Shown here piece after piece: positions 1 through 7,795 of a stretch of DNA of 64,000 bases. The notes under the pieces were generated by a model. That model saw only the letters and a program-made list of their open reading frames with translations, was not told the origin of the DNA and made no database searches. Origin of the DNA: JAOPZW01 sp963764585 (GTDB taxonomy: Bacteria; Actinomycetota; Thermoleophilia; Solirubrobacterales; Solirubrobacteraceae); the NCBI GenBank assembly GCA_963764585.1, contig CAVXTB010000007.1:62001-126000 (forward strand), written 5' to 3'. The first letter of the stretch is position 1. Each line of letters opens with the position of its first letter. The position numbers and the translations under genes are program-made.

Positions 1-1460
1 ACGCTCTCGGGCGCGCGCCCGAGCTGCCACAGGAACCGCGCCCGCTGCTGGAGCAGCGCCGCGACGGGCGCGGTCTCCGCGGCCGCCTCGTGGAGCGCGA
101 TCGCGGCATCGAGCAGGTCGATGGCTTCGGCGGGGTCCCCCGTCCAGGCTGTCGCGTCCGCCGCGCGCGCGAGCAGCGCCGCGCAATCGATGCCCGCGAG
201 CCGCTCGGCGTCGGGGACGCGGTCCCACAGCGCGAGGGCGCGCCTGTCGTGCTGTGCGGCCTCCGCGAGCGCGCCCACGCGCTCGGCCTCGGCGCCCGCG
301 CGCACCGCGGCGGCCAGCGCGCGCGGCTCGTCGCCCGCGCGCAACCAGTGGTGGGCGATCTCGGCCGCGACGGTCGCGGCGTTGCCGCCGGCGAGGTCGG
401 GCCGCGCCTCCAGCGCGGCGGCGAAGGCCGCATGCACCCGCGCGCGCTCTCCCGGCAGCAGCTCGCCGTAGGCCGCCTCGCTCACCAGCGCATGGCGGAA
501 GGCGAAGGTGTTGTCGACCGCGACGAGCACGTGCTCCCGCACCGCGGTCCGCAGCGTCTCGGACAGCTCAGGCTCGGGCAGCCGAGCGGCCGTCGCCAGC
601 AGCTCGTGGTGCACGCGGCGCCCGCCGGCGGCTGCGATGCGCGCGACCTCCTGGGCGCGCGGATCGAGCGCGTGGATCCGTGCCAGCAGCATGTCGCGCA
701 GGGTCGCGGGCAGGCCTTCGCTGCCTTCTGCGGCGGCGGCGACGAGCTCCTCGGCGAAGAACGGGTTGCCCTCCGAGCGCGCGAAGACGGCGTCGACCAG
801 CGCCGCCCCCGGGGGCTCGCCGAGGATGCCGGTGAGCTGCTCGCGGGTCTGGGCGCGCGTGAGGTGCTCGAGGGTCAGCCGCTGCGCGCCGGCGGCAGTC
901 GCCAGGTCGGCGAGGAAGCGGCGCAGGCGGTCGTTGCGATCGACTTCATCGCTGCGGTACGTGGCGACGACGAGGATGCGCTCGTCGCGCATCCGGCGCG
1001 CGAGGTAGGCCAGCAACTCGAGCGTGGAGCGGTCGGCCCAGTGAAGATCCTCGATGACGAGCAGGACCGCCGCCGTCGTCGCGGCGTCGGTGAGGCGGTC
1101 GAGGACGAGCGGCGGCAGTCTCGCGGCGTGCCCGCCGCCGAGCGCCGTGCTCGCGCGCGAGGCCGCGGCGCTCAGAAGATCCAGGTCACGGTCGTCGAGC
1201 CCGCGCAACGCGTCGATCACGGGCAGCAGGGGGATCGTCGCCTCGTCGAACGCAACGCACTGTCCCAAGAGGATCCGATCGCCGTCGGCGGAGGCCCGCG
1301 CCGTCAGCTCCGCGACGAGCCGGCTCTTGCCCACGCCGGCCTCACCCCCGACGAGCACGAGCCGAGCGGTGCCCTCGCGCGCCAGCGCCATCGCGGCGAC
1401 GAGCTCGCCCAGCTCGGCCGCGCGGCCGACGAAGACGGGACTCGAGACGCGCGACGCCAC
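1..1460 (-). CDS. LAL-type (MalT-like) LuxR family regulator, C-terminus cut off by window edge
   Basis: Large ATP-binding LuxR regulators of this kind (LAL/MalT, STAND class) use an N-terminal AAA/NACHT-like ATPase as the switch and a C-terminal LuxR helix-turn-helix to bind promoters. About 486 codons are visible and the frame is open to the left edge. The GTG start reads MASRVSSPVFVGRAAEL. Walker A is GEAGVGKS at residues 39-46, and a Walker B-like segment LLVIEDLHWADRS lies near residues 125-138, followed by the sensor-like RSEGNPFFAEELVA. The TPR-like part has begun, and the DNA-binding domain would lie outside the window. It follows the next gene (1513-4380) by 52 bases and is its close paralogue at DNA and protein level, so it is a recent tandem duplicate. 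The ligand is unknown. Confidence 0.88.
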   Translation of the reverse strand, partial: MASRVSSPVFVGRAAELGELVAAMALAREGTARLVLVGGEAGVGKSRLVAELTARASADGDRILLGQCVAFDEATIPLLPVIDALRGLDDRDLDLLSAAASRASTALGGGHAARLPPLVLDRLTDAATTAAVLLVIEDLHWADRSTLELLAYLARRMRDERILVVATYRSDEVDRNDRLRRFLADLATAAGAQRLTLEHLTRAQTREQLTGILGEPPGAALVDAVFARSEGNPFFAEELVAAAAEGSEGLPATLRDMLLARIHALDPRAQEVARIAAAGGRRVHHELLATAARLPEPELSETLRTAVREHVLVAVDNTFAFRHALVSEAAYGELLPGERARVHAAFAAALEARPDLAGGNAATVAAEIAHHWLRAGDEPRALAAAVRAGAEAERVGALAEAAQHDRRALALWDRVPDAERLAGIDCAALLARAADATAWTGDPAEAIDLLDAAIALHEAAAETAPVAALLQQRARFLWQLGRAPES

Positions 1461-1512
1461 CCACCGAGTATCGCGCCGCCTGGCAACTACGTCGCCCTCG
1501 CAAGCGCCGAAG

Positions 1513-4380
1513 CTAGGGCGCCAGCCCGAGGCGGTGGGCGATCGCGGCCGCCTCGGCGCGGTTGGCCGCGTCGAGCTTGCTCAGGATGTGTGAGACGTGG
1601 ACGCCCGCGGTGCGGGCGCTGATGAACAGGGCGTCGGCGATCTGGCGGTTGGTCTCGCCGAGCGCGAGGTGCTCGAGGACCTCGCGCTCGCGCGCAGTGA
1701 GGCCGAAGTCCTCGCCGGCGTCGAGCGGCTCGGGCACGGGCGGCGCGGCCGCCGCGGCCAGCTCTATGCGCGCGCGGCGCGCCAGCGCTTCGAGCTCGGA
1801 TCGCAGGGCGTCCGCGCCGAGATCGCTCGCGGTGGCGTGCGCAGTGGCCAGGGCCTCGGTCGCCTGGGCGCGATCGCGGTGCGCCAGCGCCGCCTCGGCC
1901 TGGCGCCAGCGCGCGTAGGCTGCGTGGAACGGCGCTGGCCGCGCGTCCCAGGCGCGCGCGGCGGCATCCCAGAGCGCCGGGTCGCCGTCGCCGTCGGCGC
2001 GGGCATGCTCGGCCTCGATCGTCGCCACGAGGGCCGGATGAGCCGCGGCGCCGGCGCGCTCGCGCGCGCCATCACGCAACGCTCGCGCCCGGTCGCGGGC
2101 GGCGTTCTCGGCGTCGTCGTCGCGCCGTGCCCGGGCGCGCTCGGTCAGGTCGGCCGCTGCGCGCGCGCCGAGCGCCGCGATGACAAGCCAGCGCAGCTCG
2201 TCCTCGCGCTCGAGGCGCAGGCCCTCCGACGCCGCCGCCAGCGCGTCCTCGGGACGCCGGTCCCAGAGCGCGAGCTCCGCCTCGGGGGCGCCGTACGCGC
2301 TCCGGCCCTGTCCAACCGCCTCGCGGTGCGCCGCGAAATGCGCCGCGGCGCCGGCGAGGTCGCCGCGCGCGCACGCCAGCTCGCCCGCCACCTCGTGCGC
2401 GAAGGCCAGCGTCGGGCCGGTGAAGTCGCGAGCGAGCTGCTCGCGGCTGATGCGATCGACCAGGTCCCAGCGCCCGAGCTCGAAGGCGGCCTCCGCGGCG
2501 TTGAGCTTGCACATCCGCTCGCGCGCCTCCAGGCCGCCGCGTCGGGCGACCTCGGCGCCCTCGAGCGCGATCTCGATGCTCTCGTCGAGCTGCCCGTCGC
2601 GCCGCAGCGAATCGGACAGCCCGACCGCCGCCCGTGAGCGCAGGTCGGCGCGGCCCACGTCGATCGCGATCGACCACGCGCGGCGCAGGTCCTCGAGCCC
2701 GGCCGTCCGCTCGCCGAGGGCGTCGAGATCCTGGCCGAGGCAGAGCAGCGCGGCGGCCTCCTCGGCACGGGCGCCGACCGCGCGCGCGACGGCGAGCGCC
2801 TCCTCGGCGTGCACGCGCGAGCGCGCGAACTCACCGGAGAGCATCAGTATCAACCCGAGCCAGCCGAGGGCGTCCGCGCGCTCAGCGGTGGGCGGGTCGG
2901 CTGGGATCAGCGCGACGGCGCGCTCGAGGCCGGGCACGCCCTCGTGCGCGCGGCCAAGCTGATACAGCAGTTGCGCCCGCTGCTGGAGCAGCGCCGCGAC
3001 CCGCTCGGGCGCGGCGGCGGCGTCGGGGAGCGCGATCGCGGCGTCGACGAGCTTGACGGCCTGCGCGGCGCCGCCCGTCCAGGCCGCCGCGTCCGCCGCG
3101 CGCGCAAGCAGCGTCGCGCGATCGATCCCCGCGAGCCGCTCGGCGTCGGGGACGCGGTCCCACAGCGCGAGCGCGCGGGCGTCGTACTCCGCGGCCTCGG
3201 CGAGCGCGCCGACGTGCCGGGCCTCGGCGCCCGCGCGGACCGCCGCGCCCAACGCGCGCGGCTCGTCGCCGGCCCGCAGCCAGTGGTAGGCGATCTCGGC
3301 CGCGACGGTCGCCGTGTTGCCGCCGGCGAGATCGGGCCTCGCCTCCAGCGCGGCGGCAAACGCGGCGTGGAGACGCGCCCGCTCGCCGGGGAGCAGCTCA
3401 CCGTAGGCCGCCTCGCTGAAGAGGGCGTGGCGGAACGCGTAGCCGTCGTCGACCGCGACGAGCACGTGCTCGCGCACCGCGCCGCGCAGGGCGTCGGACA
3501 GCTCGGGCTCGGGCAGGGCGGCGGCGGTCGCGAGCAGCTCGTGATGCACGTTGCGCCCGCCCGCGGCGGCGACGCGCACGACGGCCTGCCCGTCCGGGTC
3601 GAGCGCATGGATCCGCGCGAGCAGCATCTCGCGCAGGGTGGCCGGCAGGCCCTCGCCGCCCTCCGCCGCGGCCGCGACGAGCTCCTCGGCGAAGAACGGG
3701 TTGCCCTCCGACCGTGCGAACACCGTCTCCAGCAGCGGCTCGGGCGGCGCCGCGCCGAGGATCCCCGTGAGCTGCTCGCCGATCTGGGCGCGCGTCAGGC
3801 GATCGAGGACCAGGCGGCGCGCGTGCGAAGCGGTCGCCATGTCGGCGAGGAAGCGGCGCAGCCGCGCATGGCGGTCGACCTCGTCGCTGCGGTAGGTCGC
3901 AACCACCAGGAGCCGCTCCTGGCGCATCCGGCGGGCGAGGAACGCCAGCAGCTCGAGCGTCGAGCGATCGGCCCAGTGGAGGTCCTCGACGACGAACAGG
4001 ATCGGCGCGTCCGCAGCCGCCTCGGCGAGGCGATCGAGGATGAGCAGCTGCAGGCCGGCGGGCGGCCGGTCAGCGCTCGCGGGCGTGATTCCCGGGAGCT
4101 CCTGGGCGCCGTCGTCGAGCTCCCGGAGGGCATCGATCACCGGTAGCAGCGGGATCGTCGCCTCGTCGAACCCCGCGCATTGGCCGAGGAGGATCCGATC
4201 GCCGTCCGCGGCGGCGCCCGCGGTCAGCTCGCCGGCCAGCCGGCTCTTGCCCACGCCGGCCTCGCCTCCGACGAGCACGACGCTCGGCGCACCCTCACGC
4301 GCCCGCGCCATGGCGGCGACGAGCTCGCTCAGCTCGGCCGCGCGGCCGACGAAGACGGGGCTCGAGACGCGCGACGCCAC
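1513..4380 (-). CDS. LAL-type (MalT-like) LuxR family transcriptional regulator
   Basis: A full-length regulator of 955 residues, the usual size for LAL proteins. Residues 8-20 carry the FVGRAAEL entry motif, Walker A is GEAGVGKS at 39-46, Walker B-like LFVVEDLHWADRS at 128-140, and RSEGNPFFAEELVAAA follows as in STAND ATPases. The middle is an Ala-rich helical TPR-like region. The last 65 residues are a LuxR/GerE helix-turn-helix (LTAREREVLEHLALGETNRQ through HVSHILSKL). The start is GTG at the MASRVSS sequence shared with the paralogue. It is divergent from the small exported protein at 4513, and the shared intergenic region carries a repeated AAATACGyCG element that this protein may bind. 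That last point is inference. Confidence 0.92.
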   Translation of the reverse strand: MASRVSSPVFVGRAAELSELVAAMARAREGAPSVVLVGGEAGVGKSRLAGELTAGAAADGDRILLGQCAGFDEATIPLLPVIDALRELDDGAQELPGITPASADRPPAGLQLLILDRLAEAAADAPILFVVEDLHWADRSTLELLAFLARRMRQERLLVVATYRSDEVDRHARLRRFLADMATASHARRLVLDRLTRAQIGEQLTGILGAAPPEPLLETVFARSEGNPFFAEELVAAAAEGGEGLPATLREMLLARIHALDPDGQAVVRVAAAGGRNVHHELLATAAALPEPELSDALRGAVREHVLVAVDDGYAFRHALFSEAAYGELLPGERARLHAAFAAALEARPDLAGGNTATVAAEIAYHWLRAGDEPRALGAAVRAGAEARHVGALAEAAEYDARALALWDRVPDAERLAGIDRATLLARAADAAAWTGGAAQAVKLVDAAIALPDAAAAPERVAALLQQRAQLLYQLGRAHEGVPGLERAVALIPADPPTAERADALGWLGLILMLSGEFARSRVHAEEALAVARAVGARAEEAAALLCLGQDLDALGERTAGLEDLRRAWSIAIDVGRADLRSRAAVGLSDSLRRDGQLDESIEIALEGAEVARRGGLEARERMCKLNAAEAAFELGRWDLVDRISREQLARDFTGPTLAFAHEVAGELACARGDLAGAAAHFAAHREAVGQGRSAYGAPEAELALWDRRPEDALAAASEGLRLEREDELRWLVIAALGARAAADLTERARARRDDDAENAARDRARALRDGARERAGAAAHPALVATIEAEHARADGDGDPALWDAAARAWDARPAPFHAAYARWRQAEAALAHRDRAQATEALATAHATASDLGADALRSELEALARRARIELAAAAAPPVPEPLDAGEDFGLTAREREVLEHLALGETNRQIADALFISARTAGVHVSHILSKLDAANRAEAAAIAHRLGLAP

Positions 4381-4404
4381 CTACCGAGTATCGCGCCGCC
4401 TGGC

Positions 4405-4476
4405 AAATACGTCGCTCGGGCGCGACCAAATACGCCGTCCTACAGATGCTCGCCGGCGGCGGCGGACCTACCGTCG
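4405..4476 (+). promoter_or_regulatory. Candidate regulator-binding element plus promoter (copy A)
   Basis: Two direct copies of an AAATACGyCG block start at 4405 and 4428, exactly 23 bases apart. The second block runs on into GTCCTACAGATGCTCGC, and a TACCGT hexamer (actinobacterial -10 type, TAnnnT) sits at 4469-4474, 41 bases from the second block start. The same blocks with the same spacings occur at 25874-25945. Here the element lies between a LAL regulator and a divergent small exported-protein gene whose start is about 39 bases past the hexamer. The binding protein is not shown by the sequence; the adjacent regulator is the natural candidate. Confidence 0.6.
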
Positions 4477-4512
4477 GTGCATCGGTTCTTTTCGTCCTCC
4501 GAGGGGGTTGTC

Positions 4513-4773
4513 ATGAGGTCCTTCACCGCTTTGCTCGTCGCCGCCGCGCTGGCCTGTGTCGTCGCCGTCCCGGCATCGGCCCGACCCGCCGACAACGGCC
4601 CGGCGGTCGTCGCGCACGTGCAGCACGCGGCGCCGCCCGCGCCGGCGGGCGACGACGGCACGCCCGCCTACGTGTACGTCCTCATCGGCTGTGGCGCTGC
4701 CCTGGCGCTCGGCGCCGGTGGCTTCCTGGGCGCGCGCCGGGCCACGCGCCGCCTCAGCCCGCGTGCGGGCTGA
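4513..4773 (+). CDS. Small exported, single-pass membrane protein
   Basis: 86 residues, family not recognised. The ATG is preceded by a GAGGGGG ribosome-binding site six bases upstream. Residues 1-23 look like a signal peptide ending in ASA. A Pro/Ala-rich extracytoplasmic stretch follows (about 24-52), then a hydrophobic segment at 53-73 and a short Arg-rich tail RRATRR, so the mature protein would be anchored with the tail inside. It is divergent from the LAL regulator and downstream of the repeated AAATACGyCG element, which suggests control by that regulator. The 127 bases after it, up to the convergent gene end at 4901, hold no gene I can support. Confidence 0.7.
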   Translation: MRSFTALLVAAALACVVAVPASARPADNGPAVVAHVQHAAPPAPAGDDGTPAYVYVLIGCGAALALGAGGFLGARRATRRLSPRAG

Positions 4774-4900
4774 CGGCCGTGAGCACGCGGATCGCCCCGG
4801 CGGTCGCGGGTGCCGCGGGCAACGCGTCTACCGCCCACCGAGCGCGCTGCCCGCGATGAACGGTCAAACCAACGAAGGGGGGCACATGCCACTCAAGCGC

Positions 4901-6232
4901 CTAGCTGCCGTCCGTGCTGAGCAGGCGAAACGTCAATCCGCCGGGCCCCGCCGGCTCCGCTGGTTGAGCGAAGACCAGCGTGGCGGGGCCCCGCGGGGGC
5001 AGCAGCGCGGTGACCGCCGGGGTCCTGAGGAAGAAGTTGCTCTTCAGCGTGACGTCCGCGACCGTCTGGGCCGGCCCCGGGGCAACGGCCGGCCCGACGG
5101 CAGCCTGCACGCCGACCCGGCGCCGGCCCTCGACGAAGCTCCACCCGACCGCCACGCGCCCGCCGGATGCCGCGATCGAGGGCGAGTCGAGAACCCGCGC
5201 CCCGCGCACCGCGATCGTCCGCGGCGCCGCGAACGGCTGCCCGGCCGGCGCCGTGGCCGTCCGCACGGCACCCGCCGTGGTCGGACCGAAGCGCTGCTCG
5301 CTCCACGCCAGCGTCACGCGGCCGTGCTCGTCGGCGGCGATCGCCACGTCGGGCGTGAACGCGCGCGAGGACGCGACCGTGCGAGCGGCTCCGAAGGCGC
5401 GCCCGGCGGCGCGGCGCAGCACGCGCACGTCGTAGCGGACGCCGCGATGGTGGTCGGCCTCGTGGTGGCTCGCCCACGCGATCGTCGCGGCGCCGCCCGA
5501 GTCCGCGGCGGCCACGACGCCGCCGAGCCCCGGCGCCGCGACGAGCGCCTTCGCCTTGCCGGGGCGTCCGTCGGTGCCGATCGACACCGCGTGCATGCGG
5601 TGGCCGCGCACCCACGCGACGATCCCGCTGCCGTCCGGCGCCAGCGCGATCGCTGGCGCGCCGGCGAGCTCGCGATCGACGACCACCGGCGCGGTGAATC
5701 GCCCGCCACGGGGGCGATAGGCGACGGCGATCTGCCCGCGCATGCTGAGGTGCGCCGCGCGCGTGCCGGTGTCGTAGGCCAGCAGCGCGTCGCCGGCGGC
5801 GTCGATGGCGAGCGCGGGATGGCGGACGCCGTTCGCGTCGTCGCCGGCGATCGAGATCGGATCGGACAGCGCGCCGCCGGGGTCGCGCAGCGCGACCGCG
5901 ATTCCCGAATAGCGGCGCGGCCGATCGACCCGCCACGCAATGGCGAGCGCGCCGTTGCCCGCCGCGTCGAGCACGGGCCCGGCCACACCGTGCGGGTCGC
6001 CGGGCAGCCGTGCGCCCGCCGACCACGCGCCGCCCGGCGGGCGCTCGACGAGCCGCGCGGCGCCGCCTGCACCCGCGATCACCGCGGTGGTCGTCCCCGC
6101 CGCGTCGCTGTCGGCGATCGCGCGCAGGCCGTCGCCGCCGGTGGCGAGCTGGACCGGCGGCGAGAAGCCGGCGCGCGCATCGGCGGCGCCGGCGCCGAGG
6201 ACGGCGACGAGCAGCACCGCTGCGAGCTTCAC
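4901..6232 (-). CDS. Exported protein, beta-propeller-like repeats
   Basis: 443 residues. The GTG start overlaps the upstream gene stop as GTGA, so the pair is translationally coupled. The N-terminus KLAAVLLVAVLGAGAADARA is a signal peptide. The rest repeats a pattern of the type D-x-x-G-x4-A/V-W or -Y (for example DAAGNGALAIAW, DAAGDALLAYD, PDGSGIVAWVRG, DEHGRVTLAWSE), each preceded by a short S/T-x-G-x-F/W strand. This matches the blades of secreted sialidase-like or Kelch-like beta-propellers. No catalytic residues are recognised, so the role may be carbohydrate or surface binding beside the glycoside hydrolases. Family assignment is tentative. Confidence 0.72.
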   Translation of the reverse strand: MKLAAVLLVAVLGAGAADARAGFSPPVQLATGGDGLRAIADSDAAGTTTAVIAGAGGAARLVERPPGGAWSAGARLPGDPHGVAGPVLDAAGNGALAIAWRVDRPRRYSGIAVALRDPGGALSDPISIAGDDANGVRHPALAIDAAGDALLAYDTGTRAAHLSMRGQIAVAYRPRGGRFTAPVVVDRELAGAPAIALAPDGSGIVAWVRGHRMHAVSIGTDGRPGKAKALVAAPGLGGVVAAADSGGAATIAWASHHEADHHRGVRYDVRVLRRAAGRAFGAARTVASSRAFTPDVAIAADEHGRVTLAWSEQRFGPTTAGAVRTATAPAGQPFAAPRTIAVRGARVLDSPSIAASGGRVAVGWSFVEGRRRVGVQAAVGPAVAPGPAQTVADVTLKSNFFLRTPAVTALLPPRGPATLVFAQPAEPAGPGGLTFRLLSTDGS

Positions 6233-7683
6233 CCTGCGGGGTGCGGATCGGCGCCGAACTGCTCCGGGGCGATCACTGGCCGCAGGTTGCGCTCCATCTC
6301 GCCGCCGGAGAACGCCTTGCGCAGGACGTCGCCGCCCAGCGCATTGCCGATCGCGGCCATGATCATGCCCTGATCCAGCGACAGGTAGGAGCCCGAGACG
6401 GTTCCGGTGCCCACGTTGACGCTGTCGCGGAAGCCCCAGCGCGTGTACAGGCCGGGGAAGTCGCGGGCGAGCTTCTCGATGTCGGCCAGCGCCGCCTCCG
6501 GCGCGTAGCGCAGCGCCAGGAACGCGGCGTGCGGCGTCACGACGCCGTTGGTGTAGGCCGACGGCGGCGGTGCGGGCTGCGGGTCGCGCCCCGGGCAGCC
6601 CGGGAAGCCGGCGTCGATCAGCGTGCGGTCCTCGTTGGACGGGTTGCCGTTGGGGTCCATGCCGATCCCGTCGACGCCGTAGGCCGCGTAGCCGCCCTCG
6701 GGCGTGTTGGACGGCGAGAAGCCCCAGTAGCCGTAGCCGGCCTCGTGCAGCCCGTGGTAGATCTGGGCCCTGACGGTCAGCGGGTGGTTGACGCCCCAGC
6801 TGCGCGGCGCCCAGCGCTCCTCGGGCACGAACAGCGGCGGCATCAGCGCCTCGAACATGCTGCCGCCCCACGACGGCGTCACGAGCGTGCCCGCGTACGG
6901 ATAGGCGCCCTCGAAGACGTTCACGCCGAGGTACGAGCGCGTCTCTCCGACCGGTCGCGTCTCCTGCCAGCTCCAGTCGCAGGTGTCGGGGAACGAGCGC
7001 CAGGTGCCGTAGTACTCCTTGGGCGGCAGCTCGCCCTTGGCGATCCCGATGTAGCTGGCGATCCGGCTCTCGCTGACGACGGTGTCGTAGCAGCACGGCG
7101 ACTCGCCGTCGGAGGGCGCGTAGAAGAAGGCGATGCGGTTGACGTCGGGCCGGTAGTAGAAGCCGAAGTCCATGCTGTCGTACAGCGCCTGCGCGCGCCG
7201 CGACAGCTCGGGCACGCTGCGCGCGACGAGCCGCAGCCCGGTGGCCAGCCAGCCGTTGTCGACCGAGGACAGGATCGGCTTCAGCGGCGCGCCCGTCGGC
7301 GGCCAGACCGTCAGCTTCGCGCCCGACCGGTGGTCGTACCAGTTGTAGAACTGGCCGCTGGGCTCGTGGCGCTCCATGTGCTCGAGCGACGCGACGGTCT
7401 TCGTCAGCCGGGCGACGGTCTCGCGGTGGGAGATGATCCCCAGCCGCTGAGCGACCAGGGCGCTCCACATGTAGGCGCCGATGTTCGTCGTCGAGGTCTG
7501 CACGCTCGTCGTGCCGTCGGCCTCGAGGCTGTCGGCCGGCAGCCCCGAGCGCGCGTCGGTCATCGCGGCCATCGACGCCCACGTCGCGCGCGCGTAGCGG
7601 GCCAGCTCGTTGGAGGCCTGGGCCGGCGCCGCCGACAGCAGCGCGACGGCCAGCGCGATGAGGAGGGCACGACCGTGGGACAT
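6229..7683 (-). CDS. Exported glycoamylase-like protein (Pfam Glycoamylase/GH144 type), putative endo-beta-1,2-glucanase
   Basis: 484 residues starting at MSHGRALLIALAVALLSAAP, a signal peptide cleaved near AQAS, so it is exported. The fold is the all-helical barrel of the glycoamylase-like family that also forms the C-terminus of cyclic beta-1,2-glucan synthase. Visible landmarks are SVDNGWLATGLRL, a Tyr/Trp-rich middle with QFYNWYD, the diagnostic GGSMFEALMPPL near the centre, and SLDQGMIMAAIGNAL near the end. Characterised GH144 members cut beta-1,2-glucan. The divergent GH3 gene would finish the oligosaccharides. An internal SCC pair (PCCYD) and WSFPDTCDWSW-like loop may form disulphides. 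The exact substrate is inferred from family and neighbours. Confidence 0.8.
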   Translation of the reverse strand: MSHGRALLIALAVALLSAAPAQASNELARYARATWASMAAMTDARSGLPADSLEADGTTSVQTSTTNIGAYMWSALVAQRLGIISHRETVARLTKTVASLEHMERHEPSGQFYNWYDHRSGAKLTVWPPTGAPLKPILSSVDNGWLATGLRLVARSVPELSRRAQALYDSMDFGFYYRPDVNRIAFFYAPSDGESPCCYDTVVSESRIASYIGIAKGELPPKEYYGTWRSFPDTCDWSWQETRPVGETRSYLGVNVFEGAYPYAGTLVTPSWGGSMFEALMPPLFVPEERWAPRSWGVNHPLTVRAQIYHGLHEAGYGYWGFSPSNTPEGGYAAYGVDGIGMDPNGNPSNEDRTLIDAGFPGCPGRDPQPAPPPSAYTNGVVTPHAAFLALRYAPEAALADIEKLARDFPGLYTRWGFRDSVNVGTGTVSGSYLSLDQGMIMAAIGNALGGDVLRKAFSGGEMERNLRPVIAPEQFGADPHPAG

Positions 7684-7795
7684 CCCGCGCGCTCCCACTA
7701 CCCCCGTTCGCCAGTCGTCGAACCCCGGACGTTTGAGCGCGCGGTCCCAGGGGGAGGAACCGGCCCGCCTAGTCCCACAGCTGGAGGAGAAGGTC

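Larger units (their letters stand above)
1..4414. repeat. Tandem gene duplication (two LAL regulator copies)
   Basis: Bases 1 to about 1494 match about 2936 to 4414 almost continuously, with a few in-frame indels of whole codons. The match covers the coding sequences and continues about 34 bases upstream of both GTG starts, through the same 25-base spacing to an AAATACGTCG-like block (AACTACGTCG in the distal copy). Beyond it the copies diverge, because the distal copy runs straight into the end of the proximal gene. This marks one duplication endpoint. Confidence 0.85.

Noticed and set aside
90..1622. Long open frames on the strand opposite the LAL regulators (also 1597-2637 and 2809-4146)
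   Set aside because: Very high GC makes antisense frames long. The translations are Arg/Gly/Ala-rich and match no family, while the minus frames carry Walker and HTH motifs.
4886..5100. Possible gene start ATG at 4886 with AAGGGGGG upstream
   Set aside because: The frame is antisense to the propeller-like gene, has biased Arg/Gly composition and no family signal. The 127-base convergent gap is more likely noncoding.
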